Source: Endotrypanum monterogeii (Eukaryota > Euglenozoa > Kinetoplastea > Trypanosomatida > Trypanosomatidae). Taken from it: DNA of 25,209 nucleotides. A model generated the notes under the pieces. That model saw only the letters and a list, made by a program, of their open reading frames with translations. It did not search any database and was not told the origin of the DNA. Made by a program: the position numbers and the translations under genes. Positions 1-7,334 of this stretch are shown piece after piece. Location of the stretch: the NCBI GenBank assembly GCA_000333855.2, contig CM007329.1, positions 364,398-389,606 of the forward strand. The letters run 5' to 3'. The stretch's first letter is position 1. Each line of letters starts with the position of its first letter.

Positions 1-100
1 GGTATGTACGTCGAAAAAAAAAAAAATTGAGCTTCGGTCTTTTTTCTGTGAGAAGAAGTGTTTTAGGGAGGGGAGGATGTAGAACAGTGGACAGACAACT

Positions 101-334
101 CTGAGCGTGCGTATATGGTTTGTTTGTGTGTGTGCGTGGAGAAAGGAGGGGTGAGTAACGGGGTAGTGATGGAGCAGAAATAAATGGCGACAGACAGATG
201 CCGTGCACAACGTGCCGTAGCAGGATCAACGTAACAGAAAGAAGGTACAGGTACGCAGGCAAAGAAAGTGAAAAAAAAAAGGAGGAGGAGTGTGGAGTGT
301 GGAAGAATGACGAGAGGGAGGTACGCGTCACAGG
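101..334 (-). promoter_or_regulatory. AG-free pyrimidine-rich zone and acceptor for the next gene (off left edge)
   Basis: On the minus strand there is no AG dinucleotide from 334 to 103. The zone includes CTCCTCCTCCTTTTTTTTTTCACTTTC and CTCACCCCTCCTTTCTCC tracts. The first AG is at 102-101 (GCTCAG), with another at 100-99. A second textbook acceptor (CACTTCTTCTCACAG, AG at 47-46) follows. Such AG exclusion ahead of an acceptor suggests that a further minus-strand gene begins left of the window. No ATG lies between these sites and position 1. Confidence 0.5.
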
Positions 335-941
335 CTAGTACCCTTAATCAAGGTGCGCCAGCCGCTGAGCTCTTTTCTTTTTCTGCGGCTGCATCTGTCT
401 TTATATGAGGGATACAGTGCGAGGGCGCGCGTATTACGGCGAAGGTGTTAGCAGCAGCACGGAGGGAAGGGAGGGAGGAGGGGGAGGCATTGAGCGAAAC
501 TAGAAGGAGTCGAACAAAATGTAATTCACCTCAGCAGCCTGAAGACATGGACTCGAGACAGAATAAGAGGAAGTGAAGGGCAGCGAGGGAAAGACACGCA
601 CATCCACAAAACGGTGCTACTTCTCTCTGCGTCACCTACTCCTACACGATACTTTTTTTTTTGATGTTCAATAATTGGCTTCCATGGCTTCACAGACGAC
701 AGAGAAAAAAGCTTACACAACCCTCCCGCCCTCACCTCAACCTTGCCCTGCCCCGTCTTCAACTGCATGCTCTGTCCTGCCAGCCAAAGCAATGCAAATG
801 GAAGATATAACCCTGACAAGTAATACTAACCCCTCTCACTGTTTTCCCAGGAAAAAAAAATGACAGGAGACCATCGCGCTCATTGTGACATGCGCTTTGC
901 TTCTGTGTGCGTGTGTGCATATATCTCCATCTGTGTATAGG

Positions 942-966
942 TATATATATATATATATATATATAT
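942..966. repeat. (TA)n microsatellite
   Basis: Twenty-five bases of uninterrupted TA alternation within the 3' UTR of the PAM2 gene, with TG/CA-rich flanks. Probably length-polymorphic between strains. Confidence 0.95.
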
Positions 967-1080
967 GTTTACGTGGAAGTAGTTGGGTGTGGATGGGATA
1001 GAGCGTGTAGACAGAGGTGGGGAAAAAGAAGAGAAAGGGGGGAGAGATCCAGTTAAACCAACCACGAATCGAGCAAATAA

Positions 1081-1096
1081 AAAAATAATAATAATC
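1081..1096 (-). repeat. A/T-rich element copy 1 (shared by both 3' UTRs)
   Basis: The sense strand reads GATTATTATTATTTTT. The same 16 bases occur at 7089-7104 in the VPS13 3' UTR; both are followed by a T/A-rich stretch containing ATTT. It could be a U-rich protein-binding element, or chance in low-complexity DNA. Confidence 0.5.
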
Positions 1097-1960
1097 TTTT
1101 TTTTTTTAGATTATTCTCATCCACACATACACACACGCACAGAGATAAATATATATGTATGCACATATATTTATACTGAAGCGCAGAAACCACGAAACCC
1201 CAGTTCGGAAGAAAAAAAAATCGAAAACAGAGAATACACAAGTGGAGGCAAAGAAAGTGATGTACAGGGTGTACCTCCCCAAAAGGGAAGGAGGGTGGGA
1301 GAAGAAAAAAAACAATTTTCTTAAAAGGAGACACAGATACACGAAAAAAAAAAAACGACGCGCAAAACGCATACCGGCAGCCAACGAGAACATATAAAAC
1401 GGAGAGGTGAACGGCATGGGACGGGGGGCACATATAAATGCACGCACAGACCCAGACAGATACACGCAAACACAACTCACCACCACCACCAGATCCGAAA
1501 CAAAAAGAAAAAATACTTTCCTCTTGTTTTCGCTTCCAATTGGGCCCACGTCTCCCCCCCCCCTCTCCCCTCCTGCCCCCTTTCCCTCTTTTTTTTTTTC
1601 TGGAGGGGGGATTTATTTTCGTTTTGCTTAGCTGAATCCCAAAAGACAACGACAGAACGTGTAGTCCGAAAAAAAAATTGGTGAGAGTCCTCTCTCTCTC
1701 TATCAAGGGGTGAAAATAAATATAATATTAAAATAAATCAACAATAGAAAAGAAGGGGGATAGCATAGCAACAAACGCAGAGATGGGTAAAGGAGGGGAG
1801 GGGGGGGATTGAAGGCTGCAAGACTATTCTCCCGCTCTGCTGCTGCTCACTTCACGCCTCGCGACTGACCACCACCATAATCAATAACATACTGGCACAC
1901 TCCTCTCTTCAGTGTTTTTTTTTTTTGTGTGTGTGTATGTGTATCTACCTCATCTCGCCT

Positions 1961-4900
1961 CTATACAGGACGTGTGGGGATGGCTGTGCCCAGTAGAGCC
2001 GGTTCCATTCGAGACGTTGCAGGTGAGAGTGACACCCCAGCCGCTGCAGCAGCCGGGCTTTGCGTAGCAAACACATTCTGATAATAAGACTCCATCATGT
2101 CGCGCCATCGGGCGAACATTTCGTAGGAGACCCATGGATCCACCGCACCTCCTGGCGGCAGCGGTGATGGCAGCGGCAAAGCCGTCGAAGCCGAACTAGA
2201 TGCATTAAGCGGCGCGCCACTCACTGGAGGAGCGGCTACCGAGGATGGAACGGTGGCGTGTGGATGCGGACCCTTCGGAATGAAGGCAGGTGCTGCTGCG
2301 TTCATCTGAGTATTCTTTGGCGGCGACGTCAGCATGGGCGAGGTTGCGTTGGTGGAGGGCAGAAAAGGTTTTGCGTGATAATTAAACGTCGTCTTGGTGG
2401 GCGTCGAGTCAACCGTAGCGGTGGGGGCGATGGCGGTCGCGGTGGCGTTGCTCACACCACCTACGCAGACGCCGCCAGGCACGAAAGGCTTTGCATTGAA
2501 GCTGAGGACTGTGATGTGCGACTTGATGGGTGTCATTTCACCGGCCGCATGGCTCCCCTCGTGCGTGGGGGCGGTGGATCTGCGGACTGGGGGAGACCCC
2601 CCAGCGCTCTCGCCCTTTCTCTGGGCTGCTCTGTCTTGGTCCAGAAGTGGGGTGCTGCTGCACGGATCTCTTTCACTGTCACTGCGCACCGCCGCTGACA
2701 CACCCGTTGTTGTACCCGCTGTGACGCCTGCAGTACAGTCGTCAATATCCACAGCGTCACCAGTCGTGAGGCTCAGGGAGGTCAGTTGTGGGGTCACCAA
2801 GCCTGTCGTTGGCGGTGTCGACGCGGCCTGGGGTACCAGTGGTGGCAACGAGGGGTCATCGCTTACCCCACCTGCTTTCACCGCCTGTTGCTGCTGCTCC
2901 ATGTGTCTCTTGAAGTCATGTTGGACGTGGCGTAGCACCGCCCTCTCTGCTTGCGAGACCTCCACCGGTGCTGCACCCGTGGACTTCGCGTCCGGCTCCA
3001 CTCGTGAGTCGATGGTACCCATGCTAGGGAAGTTCTTGTTGACGGGCTGAGTGAGCTGAGCCCGGATTATGCGGAACAACTCCTGGAGCTCACGATCCTC
3101 TGTCTCTGCGCCGGTGTCTGTAGGAGCTGGTGGGGGAATGATAGGGAAAGCACCAGGAAACGGTGACGCCACGAGGCGCGCGGCGACGCTGCTGCTGCAT
3201 TGATTGATGCCGCCATAATGCCCATAGGGGTCGCAGTACGCCCCGGTGGTCGATGAACACAAGGCCTGCGGCCAGTCCAGCGGAGGGGCAACTGGCTGAT
3301 GTTGAGAAAAGACGGTAAGGTGAGCATACGGGTTTGAGTAGCCGTAGTTCGTCACCGGCGGGGTGAAAGAAGCGGCACCAGCACCACCAGCACCCGCGAC
3401 CGCCGCCCCGTCGTGGACCCCAGAAGCCATCGCCGCCGTTTCCCTCCAAGGGAGAGCAAACGCCATCCTCTTCTCTTGAGAGTTTAGCATACCTGACTGT
3501 TGCTGCTGAGGTGAAGAATAATGAGGAAACAACACACCGTCGCCCGTGACAAGCTGCGGCGGAGCTGATGTCGCCGCTGGCGTGGCGGTTGCTGCTGGTG
3601 CTGCTGCCGCCCCACCATCCTTCTGCCTCTTACGTTGTTGCTCCTGCGTCTTCATGTGCTTCAGTCGGTTCAGCAGCACCATGATGACTTGTTGGACGTA
3701 CTCTCGCCGACGAGCGGCAACGCGGTAGGACTCAACGTCCACTTCAGCCGCTGCAGATGCATCGCCATCACAAGAAACGTCGGCGGGGCGGTGGAAGACG
3801 CGAACGTGCTGGAAGAGCTCACGCAGCAGCTCCAGGGATGCGGGCGTGATACTGTTGTCCTCGCATAGACCCATCAACTCATCAAAAAAATCTAGCTCAG
3901 TCGGCGTCTGTGTAGACGCTGGCAACGACTCTGCAGTCGGGGCGGTCGCCGGCTCAGTAGGTGATCTCGACTGGCTCGCGTCATCTGCTGTTGCTGCAGC
4001 TCCTATCGATGGGCTCGATGCCGCTGGGCGGCTCCCCAAGCAGTAGCGAAGCAGCAATCGGCTAACCGCGTCGAGGGCGCTGTCATTGTACTCATCTGCC
4101 TGTGAATGCATACCTGCGGGGCTGCCGGAGCTGCCGCTGATCGCTGCATCAGCACCTCCTTCCCCGGGGAGGGGAGTGTTGTGGTGAGCTGCAGTGCCGC
4201 CGGCAGTGGTGCGGTTGCGCCGCGCGCGGAGCTCCTCTAGCGACGCCCTCCCCTTGACAGTTGTCACATGTGTTGGTGTCGCTGTAGCAGACGTTGGAGC
4301 ACCAGTATCCTGAGTGCGCTTCACGGATGCATTATTCGTTGTCTTGGTGCGCTTTCGGACCACGGCCTGATGCACTGGCACCGCTGCAGGAGATGGCGTT
4401 GCACCCGTGTCGGCCTCCTTTGCGCAAGCTGTCTGTGCCTGCACTCCTTCCCCCCCCCTCTCCTTCATGATGGCTACCCTGTCCTCCGCCTCGGACAGTG
4501 GCACACCGGCCGGTTGTACTTTCGGTGTTGTGTGTGGAGGAACAGACCCCTTATCTGCACGACCCTGGTGGATAGTCGGTGAGGACGACTTCTTCTCTGT
4601 CGCCGTCGTCAATACGGCGGCCGGAGGGTCCGCAGCCTTCGGTCGTTTGACGACCTTTGTGGCCTTCACCGGCGGCTGCGCGGTCGGAGGCAGGAGTCCT
4701 TCACGGTGCTGTCTCATGAGCTCTGCAAAGCTCATTTTGGGGGTGGCAGTTGTGGTGGCCGTCTCCGTTGCGGAGGGCGTGGCAGTATGGATCTCTGCTT
4801 CAGCAGCCACTGCCTCTGCAAGTGGCGCCGCTGGGACCTTCGATGCTACACTCGCCAAGGTTGCCACTGCCGCCTCGGGAATGCGCTTACCATCTCGAAT

Positions 4901-5359
4901 GGCCTCCGCGATGGCCGACTCTGCCTGCCGCTCCAGCGCACGACGTAGCCAAATATTCATTGGGCGGGCCGGCAGAGTATTTGAAATAAGACCGGTCTTG
5001 GTAACATCTGCTGCCGCTGATATGGATGCTGCTGACGCGTCGTCTGCATGAACTGTTGCGGACGACTGATCGCCATCTTTGCGCGGCTGCTCCTGCTCCT
5101 TGACCTTGTCTGCCAGGGACTCAAAAGCGACAGGGGCAGAGGCGGAAGTGGTGGCACTATCCTTGCCGTCAGCATGACTGCCGGTGCTGCTGCTGCCATC
5201 ATTCCGCCAATTCATCAGTCGACCCCTCCACCCCCCCCTGAGACCACAATCACTGTGCGCATTGGTGCCAGCAACCGCCGTGGCATCTGATGGCATCGAC
5301 CCTTCCACCTCCTTTCCCTTCTTCTCCACGGTGGACGTATTTGCTTCGCTTGACGACAT
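1961..5359 (-). CDS. Disordered protein with three PAM2-like motifs, putative PABP partner (1132 aa)
   Basis: The open frame extends 122 codons upstream to 5725, but that part reads as translated leader (poly-Lys, CVCVCVWVG). The first ATG after the predicted splice acceptor is 5359 (MSSSEANTS), with no ATG in the 152-nt leader. The protein is mostly Ala/Ser/Thr/Pro-rich and disordered. Helical islands lie near residues 128-170 (MNIWLRRALERQAESAIAEA), 488-580 (LDFFDELMGLCEDN, then EYVQQVIMVLLNRLKHMK), 753-780 (ELQELFRIIRAQL), 795-825 and 1073-1099 (WVSYEMFARWRDMMESYYQN). Near the C-terminus are three PAM2-like motifs, the peptide that binds the MLLE domain of poly(A)-binding protein: residues 949-961 (ITVLSFNAKPFVP), 990-1001 (TTFNYHAKPFLP) and 1017-1028 (TQMNAAAPAFIP). 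The third is weakest. I see no RRM, zinc finger, LSm domain or YxxxxL-hydrophobic eIF4E-binding motif. A role in mRNA translation or stability through PABP is inferred. I cannot name a characterised orthologue. Confidence 0.9.
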   Translation of the reverse strand: MSSSEANTSTVEKKGKEVEGSMPSDATAVAGTNAHSDCGLRGGWRGRLMNWRNDGSSSTGSHADGKDSATTSASAPVAFESLADKVKEQEQPRKDGDQSSATVHADDASAASISAAADVTKTGLISNTLPARPMNIWLRRALERQAESAIAEAIRDGKRIPEAAVATLASVASKVPAAPLAEAVAAEAEIHTATPSATETATTTATPKMSFAELMRQHREGLLPPTAQPPVKATKVVKRPKAADPPAAVLTTATEKKSSSPTIHQGRADKGSVPPHTTPKVQPAGVPLSEAEDRVAIMKERGGEGVQAQTACAKEADTGATPSPAAVPVHQAVVRKRTKTTNNASVKRTQDTGAPTSATATPTHVTTVKGRASLEELRARRNRTTAGGTAAHHNTPLPGEGGADAAISGSSGSPAGMHSQADEYNDSALDAVSRLLLRYCLGSRPAASSPSIGAAATADDASQSRSPTEPATAPTAESLPASTQTPTELDFFDELMGLCEDNSITPASLELLRELFQHVRVFHRPADVSCDGDASAAAEVDVESYRVAARRREYVQQVIMVLLNRLKHMKTQEQQRKRQKDGGAAAAPAATATPAATSAPPQLVTGDGVLFPHYSSPQQQQSGMLNSQEKRMAFALPWRETAAMASGVHDGAAVAGAGGAGAASFTPPVTNYGYSNPYAHLTVFSQHQPVAPPLDWPQALCSSTTGAYCDPYGHYGGINQCSSSVAARLVASPFPGAFPIIPPPAPTDTGAETEDRELQELFRIIRAQLTQPVNKNFPSMGTIDSRVEPDAKSTGAAPVEVSQAERAVLRHVQHDFKRHMEQQQQAVKAGGVSDDPSLPPLVPQAASTPPTTGLVTPQLTSLSLTTGDAVDIDDCTAGVTAGTTTGVSAAVRSDSERDPCSSTPLLDQDRAAQRKGESAGGSPPVRRSTAPTHEGSHAAGEMTPIKSHITVLSFNAKPFVPGGVCVGGVSNATATAIAPTATVDSTPTKTTFNYHAKPFLPSTNATSPMLTSPPKNTQMNAAAPAFIPKGPHPHATVPSSVAAPPVSGAPLNASSSASTALPLPSPLPPGGAVDPWVSYEMFARWRDMMESYYQNVFATQSPAAAAAGVSLSPATSRMEPALLGTAIPTRPV
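2276..2515 (-). other. Cluster of three PAM2-like motifs within the 1132-aa protein
   Basis: The segments encoding the three motifs are 2477-2515, 2357-2389 and 2276-2311. Each follows the PAM2 pattern L-N-x-x-A-x-x-F-x-P with conservative changes: LSFNAKPFVP (Ser for Asn), FNYHAKPFLP (Phe for Leu) and MNAAAPAFIP (Met for Leu). The Ala, Phe and Pro anchor positions are kept in all three, separated by Thr/Ala/Pro-rich linkers. Multiple copies in one tail would allow multivalent PABP binding. The call rests on motif spelling alone. Confidence 0.75.
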
Positions 5360-5362
5360 CGC

Positions 5363-5383
5363 TTTTTTTCTCTTTTTTTTTTT
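5363..5383 (-). promoter_or_regulatory. A-rich leader element directly upstream of the PAM2 protein start
   Basis: The sense strand reads A11-GAG-A7, 19 of 21 bases A, ending three bases before the ATG. Long A tracts in a leader can be bound by poly(A)-binding protein, and PABP mRNAs of other eukaryotes are autoregulated through such tracts. Here it would sit on the mRNA of a predicted PABP partner. A-runs are common in these spacers, so this may be chance. Confidence 0.4.
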
Positions 5384-5414
5384 AATCTCCGAGTAGCCTT
5401 GGTTGTCACCCACC

Positions 5415-5438
5415 CACACACACACACAGACAGACAGA
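5415..5438. repeat. (CA)n/(CAGA)n microsatellite in the leader of the PAM2 gene
   Basis: A run of seven CA units is followed by CAGA units on the plus strand, within the predicted 152-nt leader. No function is visible. Confidence 0.8.
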
Positions 5439-5511
5439 CGTGGACACGGGTGATCAGAAGAGGCGGGAGAGGCGGCAGTGGTGAGGTCAGAAAAAGCCAC
5501 ACGGTAAAACA

Positions 5512-5533
5512 CTAAAAATAAAAAATAAAAAAA
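5512..5533 (-). promoter_or_regulatory. Predicted spliced-leader acceptor for the PAM2 protein mRNA
   Basis: The minus strand reads T7-A-T6-A-T5 then AG at 5513-5512, with no other AG back to about 5561. It gives a 152-nt leader without any ATG, supporting the start at 5359. A second candidate (TTTTTTCTTGGTGTAG, AG at 6010-6009) lies about 500 nt further upstream and would give a long alternative leader. Confidence 0.55.
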
Positions 5534-6550
5534 TTGGAGTGGAGGCAGCAAGTTAGTAGCGCTGGTGGTGACCAAAGGGATACGCGACCCTCTTGCACCA
5601 ATGCTACTACAGCACACCTTATTTCTTCTTGTTCTTCTCCCCCTTCTCTTCCCCCTCTTCAGAACGTAGGCAGTCAGAAGAGGGAAGACGGTGCCACGAA
5701 ATGCTGACGAGCACGTCGAATACACGGAGATGGCCGCAAGAAGGCAAGCCTACGCAGAAAGAGAGAGACACACACGAGGCCGTCACGCACCTAGAGCCCG
5801 AGGGTAAGGGGGGGGGAGAGAGGAACACAAGGGATAGAGGGGAAGAAGAGGACAAGAAAAAAAAAGGTGAAGCAGTGCAGTACAGCAGAGGCACACCTGA
5901 GAAGATCAAACACCAAAGATGTTCCGTTGATTATTCGGATCAGGCAGTGATACGTCTCACCCCTGTCGTGTATGTGTGCGTGTGGCTATGTCAAAGTGCG
6001 TGCGTGCACTACACCAAGAAAAAATTTTCTTTTTTAAAACAAAAAGAGGAGTAGGGAGGAAGAGAGGGGGGGAGGGGGGCAGCCTTGAGAGGTACAGTAA
6101 GTCACACGGCGAGGACAAAAGGAAAGGCAGCTGTCAGAGCGGGGGGGAGGGGGAGTCTGAAAGATACAAAATGCGCTACCTACACCTACAACAAAGGCAA
6201 GGTGTAGCGAGACAAAGGGGATGAGGGAGGGACGACAACGATGCAGCAACTCGGAGAATGAGTGAAGGAGAACACTCACTCGCTATGAAAACGAGTCACG
6301 ACGGTATGCCGGCGCCCCTCGTTCAGAGACACAGACGGAGGAGGGTGTACTCGGTGAAGAATAACGGCGCGTGGAATGAATGTGCTGGCGGTAGGGTGAT
6401 CTAAAAAAAAAAAAAAATCTCAGTACCTGAATTACGTGGAAGGAAACGCGAGACTTGAGACGTGTGAGGGCGCGTAAACACGGGTACACCAAGAGAAAAA
6501 GAGAAATAAGGGCAGAGAGATGCGCGGAGAAAGAGGAGTGTGAGGAATTG

Positions 6551-6553
<3 letters not shown>

Positions 6554-6586
<33 letters not shown>
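6554..6586. repeat. (TG)n microsatellite, (CA)16 in the sense strand
   Basis: Thirty-three bases of TG alternation in the VPS13 3' UTR. On the transcript it is a CA repeat. TG/CA repeats are frequent in Leishmania-type spacers. Confidence 0.95.
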
Positions 6587-6587
<1 letters not shown>

Positions 6588-7088
6588 CGCCGATACATAT
6601 CGATGGAGAGAAAGAGAGGGGAAGGGAGAGAGGGAGGGAGGAGTCGAACACATAACAAATCACAGGTAGCAGCAGCATAAGTGTGTGAAGATGACAACCC
6701 TAGTGCTTGAAGGCAAGTAAAGCAGAAGAAAATTTGTTGAGCAAACCACCACACACTTCGATGTGGTATAACATCGGGGGGAGGGAGAGGGAAAAAATCA
6801 CTAGTGGCCATCACCACGAACGTTGCAAATCACCTGCACGGTAACTTTCTATTTGTCAATATCCATGGTATATACACACATACAGAGACACGAAACAAAA
6901 AAAAAAAAAACACAGACGTACGAAATGCCTAGTATATTTGATTTCCATAAGACCAACGGAAATATTATGTGAATTCCCCAGAGAGAGGACAAGTTCGTGC
7001 GGGTGTTTGTTTTTTTTTTCTTTTCGAATGTCCCAATCGAACAGTACAACGATTTGCGTGCCCAGAGGCGGCAAGAACATATATAAAT

Positions 7089-7104
7089 AAAAATAATAAT
7101 AATC
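7089..7104 (-). repeat. A/T-rich element copy 2 (shared by both 3' UTRs)
   Basis: Identical over 16 bases to 1081-1096 and lies about 230 nt after the VPS13 stop codon. It is followed by ATTTATATAT on the sense strand, resembling AU-rich elements. Confidence 0.5.
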
Positions 7105-7334
7105 ACACACCCCTGCGCTGCTCTTTTGAGGGAGAGTAGGTGCGCGGGAGGAAGAACAGAAGGAGTACAGGAAAGAAGTGACGTCTGCTCTTGCTTCTTT
7201 TTTTTTTTTTCAATCACAACGGCACCTCACCATACTAGTACGTACACAGTCAGGGGAGAAACATCACACACAAACGCACAAACGCACGCAGACCTTTGAA
7301 GGGGTATGAACGCCAACACCCTCCTCCCCTTCCC

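Larger units (their letters stand above)
1..1960 (-). other. Intergenic spacer: 3' UTR of the PAM2 gene and upstream region of the next gene
   Basis: Low-complexity DNA with poly-A, poly-T, C-runs (1553-1565), (TA)12 and A/T-rich blocks. Open frames here (for example 1053-1706 minus, 983-1324 plus) are translations of simple sequence and lack family features. Polyadenylation in these organisms is set by the next acceptor, so the PAM2 mRNA probably ends somewhere between about 335 and 700, giving a 3' UTR over 1 kb. I see no tRNA, snoRNA or retroposon signature, though small RNAs could be missed. Confidence 0.7.
5534..7334 (-). other. Intergenic spacer: VPS13 3' UTR and upstream region of the PAM2 gene
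   Basis: Just over 1.8 kb of homopurine blocks on the plus strand (5800-5880, 6030-6160, 6600-6650), poly-A runs, a long TG repeat and an A/T-rich block at 7078-7104. No plausible protein is encoded; the longer frames are Lys/Glu/Gly- or Phe/Ser-rich simple-sequence translations. The VPS13 transcript probably runs through most of it. Confidence 0.7.

Noticed and set aside
344..394. 16-codon minus-strand ORF (MQPQKKKRAQRLAHLD) just upstream of the AG-free zone
   Set aside because: Too short and with an in-frame stop just upstream; resembles the basic tail of a small ribosomal protein only superficially. Kept as a note because its composition differs from the surrounding simple sequence.
1053..1706. 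217-codon minus-strand frame in the spacer
   Set aside because: Translation of poly-A/T and CA/TG runs (FFF, KKK, CVCVCV); no domain-like pattern and base use unlike the real genes.
2394..3050. 218-codon plus-strand frame opposite the PAM2 gene
   Set aside because: Antisense shadow typical of GC-rich coding DNA; the minus frame is continuous and carries the recognisable motifs.
1961..5359. eIF4E-binding motif (YxxxxL-hydrophobic) in the PAM2 protein
   Set aside because: All Tyr contexts were checked by eye. YNDSALD is the nearest, but it has Asp where a hydrophobic residue is required.
5360..5725. 122-codon N-terminal extension of the PAM2 protein frame
   Set aside because: It crosses the predicted splice acceptor at 5512 and reads as translated leader (poly-Lys, CVCVCVWVG). 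The residues look like simple sequence and the 5359 ATG is the first in the mature leader.
5593..6054. 153-codon plus-strand frame
   Set aside because: Lys/Glu/Gly-rich translation of a homopurine spacer on the antisense strand; no family resemblance.
6401..6817. 138-codon minus-strand frame containing poly His-Thr
   Set aside because: Driven by the (TG)n microsatellite; two other frames across the same repeat are equally open.
1..7334. SIDER-type retroposon remnants in the long 3' UTRs
   Set aside because: I could not recognise the ingi/L1Tc-derived signature or flanking target duplications; a database comparison would be needed to exclude a degenerate copy.
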